DNA of 64,000 bases from Microthrixaceae bacterium (GTDB lineage: Bacteria; Actinomycetota; Acidimicrobiia; Acidimicrobiales; Microtrichaceae). The stretch covers positions 34,938 through 98,937 of the forward strand of contig JACJWI010000010.1 in assembly GCA_020637215.1 (NCBI GenBank). The letters run 5' to 3'. Position numbers and translations under genes: made by a program. The notes beneath the pieces were generated by a model that had not been told where the DNA came from, did no database searches, and saw only the letters and a list, made by a program, of their open reading frames with translations. Each line of letters starts with the position of its first letter. The first letter of the stretch is position 1. Below, piece after piece: positions 17,206 through 25,437 of the stretch.

Positions 17206-20200
17206 GCGCCCACGTCGAGCCGGTGACCGACGCCATGCGAGGCGAGTCCCGACCCGAGGTCGACCGCCAGCTGCTCGACGCCCCCGCACATCCCGGCGGC
17301 GCCGACTCCGCACCGGTGACCGGCACCGGCGGCCCGCCGCCCGAGGTCCCGTGGTACGACGACGGCTCGGGCGGGGGCGGCGACGGGGGCGGCCGCCCCC
17401 ACCCCACCGAGATGTACCGGTCGCTGCCGACCGCTGCCCGGGTGGCGGTGTGTGCCGTCGGCCTCGGCGTGCTGTGGCTCGTTCTCGGCGCGCTCCTGCC
17501 GTCGGGGATGCCGCTCGGCGTCGTGCTCTCCGGCGCCATCATCGGCTCGGCCACCGGCCTCACCGCCGTCGGCCTCATCCTGATCTGGCGGGCCAACCGG
17601 GTCATCAACTTCGCCAACGGCGCCATGGCCGGCGTCGCCGGTCTGACCGCGGTGCACCTGTTCGTGTCGTGGGGCTGGCCGTACTGGACCACCCTTCTGA
17701 CCGCTCCGCTGCTCGGCCTGGTCGTCGGCGCCCTGGTCGAGGTCGCCATCATCCGCCGGTTCGCCAACGCCCCCCGCCTGGTCCTCACCGTCGCCACGAT
17801 CGGTCTGGCCCAGCTGCTCGGCGGAATCGAGCTGATGATCCCCGGGAAGGTCTTCGGCGCGTCCGGCATGGTGCTCGGCGCGTTCGAGACGCCGCTCAAC
17901 TCCTTCGAGACCGAGGTCGGCGCCGTCATCATCAACGGCAACCACCTGCTCACCGTCCTGGTGGTGCCCGTCGTCGTCGCCGTCCTGGCCTGGTTCCTGC
18001 GACGTTCGCTGGCCGGCACCGCCATCCGGGCCGCGTCGGAGAACACCGACCGGGCCCGTCTGCTCGGCATCCCGGTGCGCAACCTGACCACCGCGGTGTG
18101 GGCGATCGCCGGCGGTCTCGCCGCTCTGACCTTCGTTCTGCAGGCCCCGTTCCAGGGTGCGGCGCCCTCGGCGGCGGCCGGGCCGGCCATCCTGCTGCCG
18201 GCGCTCGCCGCCGCCATCGTCGCCCGCATGGAGTCGCTGCCCAAGGCGTTCGTCGCCGCGGTCGGCCTCGGTGTCATGCAGCAGGTCGTCCGCTGGAACA
18301 CCGACACGCCGTCGCTGGTCGACGTGGCGATCCTGATCGTCATCCTGGTGGCGCTGCTGGTCGGCGAGCGCAGCAAGTCGCGGGCCCACGACGCGGACGG
18401 CGGCTGGCGCAACGCGGACCTGGTCCGCTCGCTCGCCCCCGCGGTGGCCGCGCTGCCGCTGGTCAAGTGGTCCAAGCGGGTCGGGCTGGTGCTGCTCATC
18501 GCCGGCGCGGTGCTGCTTCCGACGCAGCTCGGCCCGTCCGACGCCTTCTCGGTGTCGATCATGGGCGTGTGGGCGATCGTGGCGGTGTCGCTGGTGGTGC
18601 TCACCGGCTGGGGAGGCCAGATCAGCCTCGGCCAGTTCGCCATCGTCGGCGCCGGGGCGATCGTGGCCGGCAACCTGGTCACCCGCTGGAACATCGACCT
18701 GTTCCTGGTCCTGGCGATCGCCACGCTGACCGGCGCCCTGGTCGCGGTGCTGCTCGGCGTCCCGGCGCTGCGGATCAAGGGCCCGTTCCTGGCCGTGGTC
18801 ACCCTGGCGTTCGCGGTGGTGCTGGACGGCTACGTCCTCAACCCGAACGTCTTCCCCGAGCTGATCCCCCAGACCGTCACCCGACCCCTGCTGTGGGGGC
18901 GGGTCGACCTGGAGGACGAGCGGGCCATGCTGTGGTTCACCCTCGCGTGGCTGGCGGTGTGCATCCTGGTGGCCCGCAGCGTGAGGCGGTCCCGCTCCGG
19001 TCGTCTGCTCATCGCGGCCCGCGACAACCGCAAGGCCACCGAGGCGGCGTCGGTGTCGGCCCGCTGGGCCACCCTCCAGGGCTTCATCTTCTCCGGTGCG
19101 CTCGCCGGCCTGGCCGGTGGCCTGCACGTGCTGCTGCTGCACGGCGCCCGGGAGGGCAGCTACCAGGTGGTGCAGTCGGTCGAGGTGTTCTCGGGGGCGA
19201 CCATCGGCGGCCTCGGCTCCCTCGGCGGCGCCATCGTGGGCGCAGCGGGACTGCGCGGCGCCCAGGACCTCGACGCCACCATCCGCCTGGTCGGCGCCGG
19301 CATCGGCGTGCTGATCGTGCTGTGGGCCGTCCCCGCCGGTCTCGCAGGGCTGGCCGCCCGTCTGCGGGACCGCATCGTCACCCCGATCGCCCGACGCGCC
19401 GGCATGGACCTGGAGGGTCAGCCCCTGGCCGCCGAGGCACCCGCGACGGCCCCGGCCCCCGCCTCGGCTCCGACCGAGCCGCCCGCGGTCACCCTGCCCG
19501 GGGTCGCCGCCCCCGCCGCAGCATCGGCTCCGCTGCCGCCGAGCGCCCCTCCCCCGTTCACCGGGTCGGTCCCCGGTCCGTTGTGGGCGCCGGTCGCCGA
19601 CTCATCGCAGGCACCTCAGCCGGCACCGGCCGCGGCCGGCGCCCCGTCCAGGGCCACCCCGCTGCTGCGGGCCCAGGACGTCGACGTCAGCTACGGCCAG
19701 CTCCAGGTGCTCTTCGGCGTCGACCTCGACGTCCACGAGGGAGAGGTCGTCGCCCTCCTCGGCACCAACGGCGCCGGCAAGTCGACGATCCTCAAGGCGA
19801 TCTGCGGTCTGTCGGCCAGCTCGGGGGCGATCAGCCTGGGCGACCAGAAGATCAGCGGTCGCTCCCCCGAGCAGATCGTGCGCGACGGCATCGCCCTGAT
19901 GCCCGGCGGCAAGGCGATCTTCCCCACCCTCAGCGTCACCGACCACCTGCGCCTGTCGTGCTGGACGTTCCGCAAGGATTCCGCCCGCATCGACGAGGAC
20001 CTGGCCGAGGTGCACCGCCTCTTCCCCATCCTCGAGGAGCGCCGCCACCAGCTCGCCGGCGACCTCTCCGGCGGCGAGCAGCAGCAGCTGGCGCTGGCCA
20101 TGACCCTGCTGCTGCGGCCCCGGGTCCTGCTGATCGACGAGCTGTCGCTCGGCCTGTCGCCCATGGTGGTCGCCGCCCTCTGCGACGTGGTCCGCACCCT

Positions 20201-21308
20201 GAACCGGGACGGCATGACCATCGTGGTGGTCGAGCAGTCGGTCAATGTGGCGCTCACCCTGGCCGAACGGGCCGTGTTCATGGAGAAGGGCACCGTGCGC
20301 TTCGAGGGCCCCACCCGTGAGCTGCTCGAACGGCCCGACCTGCTGCGCTCGGTGTTCATCGAGGGCGCCGGCGGCGGCGACGAGAGCCCCGAGGACGACG
20401 CGGACGAGGTGCTCGCCGCCATCGACCTGACCGGCCTCGACACCCCCGGTTCCGTCGCCGCGTTCAGCGGTGCCGCGGATGCCGGCGGCGCCCGCCCGAC
20501 CGTGCTGCGCTGCCGCGACGTCACCAAGCGCTTCGGCGGCGTGCAGGCCCTCAGCCACGTCGACCTGACGGTCAGTGCGGGTGAGATCGTCGGTCTGATC
20601 GGCCAGAACGGCGCCGGCAAGACCACCCTGATGGACTGCATCTCGGGCTTCCACCGCATCGACGACGACCTCAGCAGCGGAGCGATCATCTTCCGGGGCG
20701 TCGACGTGACCGCCTGGAACCCGTCGGAGCGGGCCCGCAGCGGCATGGGCCGCACGTTCCAGGAGGCCCGCCTGTTCCCGTCGCTGACGGTGACCGAGAC
20801 CCTCGCCGTCGCGTGCGAACGAGGGGTGGGCAGCCGGTCGATGGTCGCCGACGCCACCCGGATGCCGGCGTCGTACCTGGCCGAGGACGACACGATGACC
20901 CGGGTGCACGAGCTGACCCGGATGCTCGGCCTGGTCCGCTACGCCCACACCCCCACGTCGGTGCTGTCGACCGGCACCCGCCGCATCGTCGAGCTCGGCT
21001 GCCTGCTGGCCGAGGACCCGGTGCTGATGCTGCTCGACGAGCCGTCCGCCGGTGTCGCCCAGCGCGAGACCGAAGCGCTCGGCCCGCTGCTGCGACGCAT
21101 CCGGGACCACACGGGAGCGGCGATGCTGGTCATCGAGCACGACATGCCGCTGCTGTCGGGGCTGTGCGACCGTCTGGTCGCCATGGAGCTCGGATCGGTG
21201 CTGGTCGAGGGTCCGCCCGCCGAGGTGCTCGAGCACCCGCTCGTGGTCGCCTCGTACCTGGGCACCGACGCCGCCGCCATCAACCGCTCCGGCGCCGCCG
21301 TCACCTGA
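17202..21308 (+). CDS. Four-domain Liv-type ABC importer: LivH-LivM-LivF-LivG in a single polypeptide
   Basis: 1368 residues from the ATG at 17202, which overlaps the preceding stop (ATGA). After a 70-residue Gly/Pro-rich tail come a LivH-like permease (about 95-400; LILIWRANRVINFANG is typical), a LivM-like permease (about 425-720; VVLTGWGGQISLGQFA, and an EAA-type stretch at AARDNRKATEAASVSARW), an Ala/Pro linker (730-818), a LivF-like ATPase (820-1075) and a LivG-like ATPase (1100-1360). ATPase 1 has Walker A GTNGAGKST at 854, signature LSGGE at 955 and Walker B VLLIDE. ATPase 2 has Walker A GQNGAGKTT at 1134, Walker B LMLLDE, but a changed signature LSTGT at 1255. One transcript thus supplies a whole importer with its receptor. 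Confidence 0.93.
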   Translation: MSAHVEPVTDAMRGESRPEVDRQLLDAPAHPGGADSAPVTGTGGPPPEVPWYDDGSGGGGDGGGRPHPTEMYRSLPTAARVAVCAVGLGVLWLVLGALLPSGMPLGVVLSGAIIGSATGLTAVGLILIWRANRVINFANGAMAGVAGLTAVHLFVSWGWPYWTTLLTAPLLGLVVGALVEVAIIRRFANAPRLVLTVATIGLAQLLGGIELMIPGKVFGASGMVLGAFETPLNSFETEVGAVIINGNHLLTVLVVPVVVAVLAWFLRRSLAGTAIRAASENTDRARLLGIPVRNLTTAVWAIAGGLAALTFVLQAPFQGAAPSAAAGPAILLPALAAAIVARMESLPKAFVAAVGLGVMQQVVRWNTDTPSLVDVAILIVILVALLVGERSKSRAHDADGGWRNADLVRSLAPAVAALPLVKWSKRVGLVLLIAGAVLLPTQLGPSDAFSVSIMGVWAIVAVSLVVLTGWGGQISLGQFAIVGAGAIVAGNLVTRWNIDLFLVLAIATLTGALVAVLLGVPALRIKGPFLAVVTLAFAVVLDGYVLNPNVFPELIPQTVTRPLLWGRVDLEDERAMLWFTLAWLAVCILVARSVRRSRSGRLLIAARDNRKATEAASVSARWATLQGFIFSGALAGLAGGLHVLLLHGAREGSYQVVQSVEVFSGATIGGLGSLGGAIVGAAGLRGAQDLDATIRLVGAGIGVLIVLWAVPAGLAGLAARLRDRIVTPIARRAGMDLEGQPLAAEAPATAPAPASAPTEPPAVTLPGVAAPAAASAPLPPSAPPPFTGSVPGPLWAPVADSSQAPQPAPAAAGAPSRATPLLRAQDVDVSYGQLQVLFGVDLDVHEGEVVALLGTNGAGKSTILKAICGLSASSGAISLGDQKISGRSPEQIVRDGIALMPGGKAIFPTLSVTDHLRLSCWTFRKDSARIDEDLAEVHRLFPILEERRHQLAGDLSGGEQQQLALAMTLLLRPRVLLIDELSLGLSPMVVAALCDVVRTLNRDGMTIVVVEQSVNVALTLAERAVFMEKGTVRFEGPTRELLERPDLLRSVFIEGAGGGDESPEDDADEVLAAIDLTGLDTPGSVAAFSGAADAGGARPTVLRCRDVTKRFGGVQALSHVDLTVSAGEIVGLIGQNGAGKTTLMDCISGFHRIDDDLSSGAIIFRGVDVTAWNPSERARSGMGRTFQEARLFPSLTVTETLAVACERGVGSRSMVADATRMPASYLAEDDTMTRVHELTRMLGLVRYAHTPTSVLSTGTRRIVELGCLLAEDPVLMLLDEPSAGVAQRETEALGPLLRRIRDHTGAAMLVIEHDMPLLSGLCDRLVAMELGSVLVEGPPAEVLEHPLVVASYLGTDAAAINRSGAAVT

Positions 21309-21322
21309 CCCGCGCGGGCCCC

Positions 21323-21396
21323 GCGTTTCCGGCGCTCTCCGCGTTTCCGGCGCTCTCCGCGTTTCCGGCGCTCTCCGCGTTTCCGGCGCCTTCTCC
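21323..21396. repeat. Tandem 18-base repeat after the transporter gene
   Basis: GCGTTTCCGGCGCTCTCC occurs three times head to tail (21323-21376) with a fourth, altered copy to 21396. It lies 14 bases after the stop of the transporter and directly before a long palindrome. Slippage is the simple explanation; no function is evident. Confidence 0.85.
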
Positions 21397-21397
21397 G

Positions 21398-21443
21398 TTT
21401 TCATGACTTCTGGCGCCACTGGTGGCGCCAGAAGTCATGAAAA
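21398..21443. repeat. Intergenic palindrome, 22-bp perfect arms, two-base centre
   Basis: Left arm 21398-21419 begins TTTTCATGACTTCTGG and is perfectly complementary to 21422-21443; the centre is TG. It sits between the end of the transporter (+) and the end of tRNA-Ala (-), so a bidirectional terminator is a reasonable role. The A/T runs at both ends support this. Confidence 0.85.
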
Positions 21444-21482
21444 TCCAGGGAACCGCCGGAACCACGAGCCGGAGGAACGAGG

Positions 21483-21516
21483 AAGGGCCCCGACCGGGAG
21501 CGGTCGGGGCCCTTCT
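21483..21516 (-). terminator. Terminator of tRNA-Ala
   Basis: A 14-bp GC-rich stem (GAAGGGCCCCGACC, six-base loop, complement) located six bases after the tRNA 3' end on the reverse strand. Confidence 0.75.
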
Positions 21517-21521
21517 GCGGT

Positions 21522-21594
21522 GGAGGTGATGGGAGTCGAACCCACGACCTCCTCGATGCGACCGAGGCGCTCTAGCCAGCTGAGCTACACCCCC
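21522..21594 (-). tRNA. tRNA-Ala (anticodon CGC)
   Basis: The reverse strand folds as a 73-base cloverleaf: acceptor GGGGGTG paired with CACCTCC, D arm with AGCTCAGCTGG, anticodon stem CCTCG/CGAGG around a GTCGCAT loop (anticodon CGC, reading GCG), and T arm with GTTCGACTC. The G3-U70 wobble pair, the identity element of alanine tRNA, is present. The terminal CCA is not encoded in full (CCG follows the discriminator A). A strong hairpin terminator follows. Confidence 0.95.
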
Positions 21595-21651
21595 GCAGGA
21601 GCCGACAGCATAGCGGTCCCGCCGACCCCCTCCCACACGACGGGCGCCGCC

Positions 21652-22518
21652 TCAGGCGAGGGCCGCAGCGAACCGGTGGCGTTCCTCGGACCACCAGCGA
21701 CGGCGACGGTCGTAGGTCTCCTGGCCGCCGACGCTGGCCCACATCTCGATGAAACCGGGGTGACCGGCCTCGGCCTTGGCCCGGACCCACTCGCCGCTGC
21801 GGGCGATCGAGCGGTCGAGGAGGTCCAGCATTGCCTGCCGCCCCTCCGGCCCGAGTTCACCGCCCGCGTCGTCGTAGGCGTCGCACACCGCCCGCACCGC
21901 CACGGCCCGGTCACCGGGGGCGAAGCCGAGCGACTCGGCGTACTCGTCATCGGCCACGGGAACGCACATCCGCACGAACTGTGACAGGTCGTGGACGGGG
22001 CGACCGGGCGCCGCGAAGTCGAAGTCGAGCAGGGCGACCGCCTCGCCGTTCCGGAACACCACGTTCTCGGGGCACACGTCGTTGTGGCACACCACCACTC
22101 CGGCCGGCACCGCGCCTTCGGCCGCGCGCTCGGCCGGGAGCTCGGATACGGCCGGGTCGACCATCTCGGAGCTCCACTCGAGGCCCGACAGGTCGAGATC
22201 CGCCGATGCGGCGTGGAAGCGGGCCAGGAGCCGGGCCACCGACGCCAGGGCTTCAGGCTCCTGGAACCAGCCGGGGAACGGCGGGAGGGCCACGTCGCCC
22301 TCGACGTACTCGAGGCGTTCGCGCCCGTCGGGGTCGACACCGACCGGACGGGGCACCCCGTCGAAGCCGGCGTCTCGCAGGTCGGTCAGGAACCGGTGGA
22401 TGTCCGCGGTGTGCGGGTTGGATGGTCGCAGCACGTGGTCGCCCACCCGCACCACCGCGCCGACGTTGGCCACCCCGCCGTGCAGCACGACCTCGACTCC
22501 GTCCAGGGCTGGCTCCAT
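21652..22518 (-). CDS. Aminoglycoside-phosphotransferase-like kinase
   Basis: 288 residues with a kinase-like fold. The catalytic loop is CHNDVCPENVVF (HxDxxxxN) and the metal-binding motif DFDFAAPG follows 15 residues later. The N-lobe is short and lacks an obvious Gly-rich loop, as in many APH family members (GGVANVGAVVRVGDHVLRP holds the likely nucleotide loop). The substrate is unknown; members phosphorylate antibiotics, sugars, choline or homoserine. It lies 57 bases before tRNA-Ala. The start ATG has a GATACT hexamer six bases upstream, which could be a leaderless promoter. Confidence 0.82.
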   Translation of the reverse strand: MEPALDGVEVVLHGGVANVGAVVRVGDHVLRPSNPHTADIHRFLTDLRDAGFDGVPRPVGVDPDGRERLEYVEGDVALPPFPGWFQEPEALASVARLLARFHAASADLDLSGLEWSSEMVDPAVSELPAERAAEGAVPAGVVVCHNDVCPENVVFRNGEAVALLDFDFAAPGRPVHDLSQFVRMCVPVADDEYAESLGFAPGDRAVAVRAVCDAYDDAGGELGPEGRQAMLDLLDRSIARSGEWVRAKAEAGHPGFIEMWASVGGQETYDRRRRWWSEERHRFAAALA

Positions 22519-22595
22519 CGGGGCAGTATCGCAGCTGCGTGTCCCGCCGGATCCGAGGATCCCCTTGAACCGGAGGGAGAGCGGCCGCGGACCGG

Positions 22596-23225
22596 TCAGG
22601 GACGGTCGGACTCGATCGCCTGCTGGAGTCGCAGCTGCAGCACCGAGGTCGTCAGGTCACCGCGGCTGCGTTCGAGCACGGCCCGTAGGGCATCCAGGGT
22701 GCGGCGCAGCCCGTGGGTGACGGCGTCGGGGTAGTCGACGGTGCTGAGCGCGTCGTAGGTGTCGTCCATCAGCCCGAGGAGCTGCTCGGCCCGGGCGACG
22801 TCGCCCTCGCGCAGGCGGTCGAGCAGGTGACGGCGCAGCTCGCTGGCCGCTTCGGCCAGGCCCCGCAGGTACGCCGGTCCGCCCACGGCCAGCTCCGACG
22901 CGGATGGGACCGTGACGCCGTCGACGAAGGCCCGCACCGCTCGGGCTTCGACGTACTCCTTCTCGGCGTCGTGGAGGAACCCGGCGTGTTCGATGGCGGG
23001 GTGATCGGCCACCGCAGCCTGCACCTGGCGCAGCTCGGCCTCGGCCGCGTCGGCCAGATCGGCGGCCCGGTCGAACTGGAGCCGGTGAACGGCCTTGATC
23101 GAGCTTCCGCAGTGGCGGATGACGGCCCGACAGCCGGGCAAGGCGAGCTCGCGAGCCTGGTTGGCGGCGTCGAGGTCGGCCCGGACCTGTTCGATCCTGG
23201 CGCTGAGGTCGGCGGGGTCGGTCAC
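22596..23225 (-). CDS. Translin-family protein (COG2178-like)
   Basis: 209 residues, strongly helical. The opening has a coiled-coil-like stretch with repeated Glu/Ala/Leu; the second half shows GGPAYLRGLAEAASELRR, LREGDVARAEQLLGLMDD and TYDALSTVDYPDAVTHGL, then RRTLDALRAVLERSRGDLTT, the characteristic order of archaeal and bacterial translin-like proteins. In eukaryotes translin binds RNA and single-stranded DNA as an octamer; the bacterial role is not established. It is 28 bases downstream of the GlpR gene, likely cotranscribed with it. Some databases label such proteins as haloacid dehalogenases, but no HAD motif is present here. Confidence 0.7.
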   Translation of the reverse strand: MTDPADLSARIEQVRADLDAANQARELALPGCRAVIRHCGSSIKAVHRLQFDRAADLADAAEAELRQVQAAVADHPAIEHAGFLHDAEKEYVEARAVRAFVDGVTVPSASELAVGGPAYLRGLAEAASELRRHLLDRLREGDVARAEQLLGLMDDTYDALSTVDYPDAVTHGLRRTLDALRAVLERSRGDLTTSVLQLRLQQAIESDRP

Positions 23226-23253
23226 GGGAACCGGATCCCGGGTCGCGGTCGAC

Positions 23254-23820
23254 TCAGTTGGCGATGCGACGTGCGCTCACCGGGCTGATCCGCACGCCGG
23301 GGAGGTCGGTCGGGCGGGGTCCGGGAGCCACCGACGGGCGTCCGTAGGGGTCGCGGGCGGCGGACGCCGCTGCGGCGTTGGTCACCTGGTAGAGGGCGAA
23401 CACGTACGCCACCAGCAGCCCGGCCGAGATCAGGAACAGCAGCAGGAACGGTCCACCGAACGCCACCGAGCACAGCAGGGTCAGGACGCTGGCCGAGCCG
23501 AGGACCGTGAGGACCTCCTGGCGGCGACGACGCACCGCCGGAGACACCGTGGCGGGGACCGGCGCCGGCCGTCCGGCGCTGCGGGGGCCGGCCGTGGGGC
23601 GGGCGCCGGCCCGTCCGGGCTGGGCTCGCCGCTGAGCGGAGCGCAGGTCGACGACGTTGCTGCCTCCCGCCGGTCGGCGCTGCAGCGACGACAGCTGGGA
23701 GTTGAACGACTGGATGCTGTCCCCGCTGCGGGCCTTGGAGACACGCTTGAGCACTTCGGGCAGGAGCACGATGGCCCAGACGACCGCGAGACCCAGCAGG
23801 ACCAGTGTGGAGACGCTCAT
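23254..23820 (-). CDS. glpR: GlpR/SepX-like division-associated membrane protein
   Basis: 188 residues: an N-terminal helix (LVLLGLAVVWAIVLLPEVL, 5-23), then a cytoplasmic region with SIQSFNSQLSSLQRR, and two later hydrophobic helices (about 105-122 and 124-146) with a Pro/Arg-rich tail. The order of helix, VLLP..LKR and the SFxxxLxxLxRR motif matches the actinobacterial GlpR (SepX in Streptomyces), the membrane receptor of the MoeA-like protein Glp at the division septum. The synteny galU - moeA/glp - moaC - this gene is the conserved actinobacterial order. Assignment rests on topology plus synteny. Confidence 0.75.
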   Translation of the reverse strand: MSVSTLVLLGLAVVWAIVLLPEVLKRVSKARSGDSIQSFNSQLSSLQRRPAGGSNVVDLRSAQRRAQPGRAGARPTAGPRSAGRPAPVPATVSPAVRRRRQEVLTVLGSASVLTLLCSVAFGGPFLLLFLISAGLLVAYVFALYQVTNAAAASAARDPYGRPSVAPGPRPTDLPGVRISPVSARRIAN

Positions 23821-23895
23821 GGGAGGGTGGACAGGCCTTTCGACTGCTGATCGAACGCCGGGTGCCTGGGGGACATCGCGACGAACTCACCTGAG

Positions 23896-23925
23896 AACTT
23901 AACGGTCGCGCGACTTGTGTTACAA
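23896..23925 (-). promoter_or_regulatory. Probable glpR promoter with overlapping inverted repeat
   Basis: On the reverse strand, -35 TTGTAA (23920-23925) and -10 TAAGTT (23896-23901) with 18 bases between; the start ATG follows 75 bases downstream. A perfect 7-base-arm inverted repeat (GACTTGT, three bases, ACAAGTC; 23912-23928) overlaps the -35, a position where a bound regulator would block transcription. Confidence 0.5.
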
Positions 23926-24015
23926 GTCCTTGACGGAACTACACGCCTGTGATTCAGGTACGCGCCCCGCGGCCCGCCCCCGATCCCCGCCCCCGCCCCG
24001 GGCCGGACGCACCTC

Positions 24016-24525
24016 TCAGATGCCGTCGAGCTCGGCGAGCAGCTCGTCGCCGTCGCGGCGGTACACGCCGGAACGTCCGCCGGTCTTCTCCCACAGGGCG
24101 ACGTCCGCGATCACCATCGAGCGGTCGACGCTCTTGCACATGTCGTAGATGGTCAGGCACGCCACGTTCACCGCGGTCAGCGCCTCCATCTCCACCCCGG
24201 TCCGGTCGACGGTCTCCACGCTGGCCTCGACCTCGATGAAGGTGTCCTCGATGCGGAAGTTGACCAGCACGGCCCCGACCAGCACCGGGTGGCACAGCGG
24301 GATCAGGTCCGACGCCCGCTTGGCGGCCTGGATCCCCGCCACCCGGGCCACCGACAGGACGTCGCCCTTGTTGATCGCCCCGCGGGCCACCAGCGAGGTG
24401 GTCTCGGTGCTCATGATCACCCGACCCCGGGCGATGGCCCGGCGGTGGGTGGGCTCCTTGGGGGTGACGTCGACCATGCGGGCACGGCCGAGAGGATCGA
24501 GATGGGTCAGGCCCCGTTCGGACAT
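24016..24525 (-). CDS. moaC: Cyclic pyranopterin monophosphate synthase MoaC
   Basis: 169 residues, normal length. Recognised by MVDVTPKEPTHRRAIARG, then KGDVLSVARVAGIQAAKR, the catalytic segment LIPLCHPV, and VETVDRTGVEMEALTAV NVACLTIYDMCKSVDR, which includes the conserved EMEAL and DMCK motifs. It converts the 3',8-cyclo-GTP product of MoaA to cPMP in molybdenum cofactor synthesis. A TACACT hexamer seven bases before the ATG suggests its own leaderless promoter although it also follows the methyltransferase gene by 18 bases. Confidence 0.97.
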   Translation of the reverse strand: MSERGLTHLDPLGRARMVDVTPKEPTHRRAIARGRVIMSTETTSLVARGAINKGDVLSVARVAGIQAAKRASDLIPLCHPVLVGAVLVNFRIEDTFIEVEASVETVDRTGVEMEALTAVNVACLTIYDMCKSVDRSMVIADVALWEKTGGRSGVYRRDGDELLAELDGI

Positions 24526-24532
24526 GGTCGGG

Positions 24533-24538
24533 AGTGTA
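24533..24538 (-). promoter_or_regulatory. -10 hexamer TACACT for moaC, leaderless
   Basis: TACACT on the reverse strand, seven bases before the moaC ATG, in the 18-base gap after the methyltransferase stop. Confidence 0.45.
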
Positions 24539-24543
24539 GATCC

Positions 24544-25389
24544 TCACTCCCAGGGGGTCCGGGCCAGAACCTCGCCGTGGAGAACGGCGAACCATCCGTC
24601 CGGCGACGCGCCCCACTCCGAGAACCCCTGCACCATCGACTCGATCTCGTCGTCGTCGGCGCCGTCGGCGACCAGCCGGGACCGCAGCGGATCGGTGCGC
24701 AGCCGGTCGATCCACACCCCCGCCCACCACTCCCGGTCCTCGCCGGCGAAGCACCACACCGAGGCGGACGCGGTCACCTCCTCCAGGCCGGCGTCCCGAC
24801 ACCAGCCGAGCAGGTGGCGGCCGGCGTCGGGATCGGCGCCGAGCGATCGCGCCACCGACCGGTACCGGTCCCGCCAGCGGGCCACGCCCGGCGGTTCCGG
24901 CGCCCACGTGAACCCGCCGTAGTCCGACTCGCGCGCCGCGAGCAGTCCACCGGGGCGCAGCACCCGGGCCGCCTCTCGCAGGGCAGCCACCGGGTCGCGG
25001 ACGTGCTGGAGCACCTGGTGGATGTGCACGACGTCGAAGGTGCCGTCCGCGAACGGCAGGCCGGCGACGTCGGCCGCGCCGAAGCTGACCGCCGGCCCGG
25101 TCCCGGCCCCGGGCCCAGCTCGATCAGACCCAGCCCGATCAGGCCCAGCCCGATCAACCGCGGCCCGACCAGCCGCAGCGACCACGTCGGCCGAGGCGTC
25201 CACACCGATCGCCGTCGCCACCCGCGATGCCAGGTCGACGGTGATCGTGCCCGGCCCGCAGCCGACGTCGAGCAGGACGTCGGTCGGGCGCAGGTGCTCG
25301 AGCAGGTGCCCCGAGGAGTTCTCCGCCGTGCGCCACCGATGGGATCGCAGCACCGGCTCGGGATGGCCGTGCAGGTAGTCGTCGGGCAT
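24544..25389 (-). CDS. Class I SAM-dependent methyltransferase
   Basis: About 281 residues. SAM-binding motif I is VLLDVGCGPGTITVDLA, motif II AIGVDAS, and DVVHIHQVLQHVRDPVAALREAARVLRPGG holds motifs III-IV as in small-molecule methyltransferases of the UbiE/MenG-like class. The linker between the second and third strands contains an unusual repeated DRAGPDRAGSDRAGPG stretch from near-tandem 15-base DNA repeats. The ATG at 25389 is preferred; a GTG at 25395 also works. It is embedded between moaA and moaC but methylation is not part of the cofactor pathway, so its substrate is unknown. Confidence 0.85.
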   Translation of the reverse strand: MPDDYLHGHPEPVLRSHRWRTAENSSGHLLEHLRPTDVLLDVGCGPGTITVDLASRVATAIGVDASADVVAAAGRAAVDRAGPDRAGSDRAGPGAGTGPAVSFGAADVAGLPFADGTFDVVHIHQVLQHVRDPVAALREAARVLRPGGLLAARESDYGGFTWAPEPPGVARWRDRYRSVARSLGADPDAGRHLLGWCRDAGLEEVTASASVWCFAGEDREWWAGVWIDRLRTDPLRSRLVADGADDDEIESMVQGFSEWGASPDGWFAVLHGEVLARTPWE

Positions 25390-25437
25390 CGCCACAGGCT
25401 GGTCCCCGCGACGCCTGTGGTCGAGCGGTTTGCGACC

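Noticed and set aside
14179..17313. Reverse-strand frame of 1044 codons over the binding-protein region
   Set aside because: It is a GC-driven shadow of the surface-protein and binding-protein genes, His/Arg/Gly-rich, without domains.
21323..21443. CRISPR-like repeat array near tRNA-Ala
   Set aside because: The 18-base units are head to tail without spacers, and the following palindrome is one copy; no cas genes are present.
22596..23225. HAD-superfamily hydrolase
   Set aside because: No DxDxT motif or other HAD motifs; the helical pattern and the YDALSTVDYP/RGDLTT stretches fit translin family.
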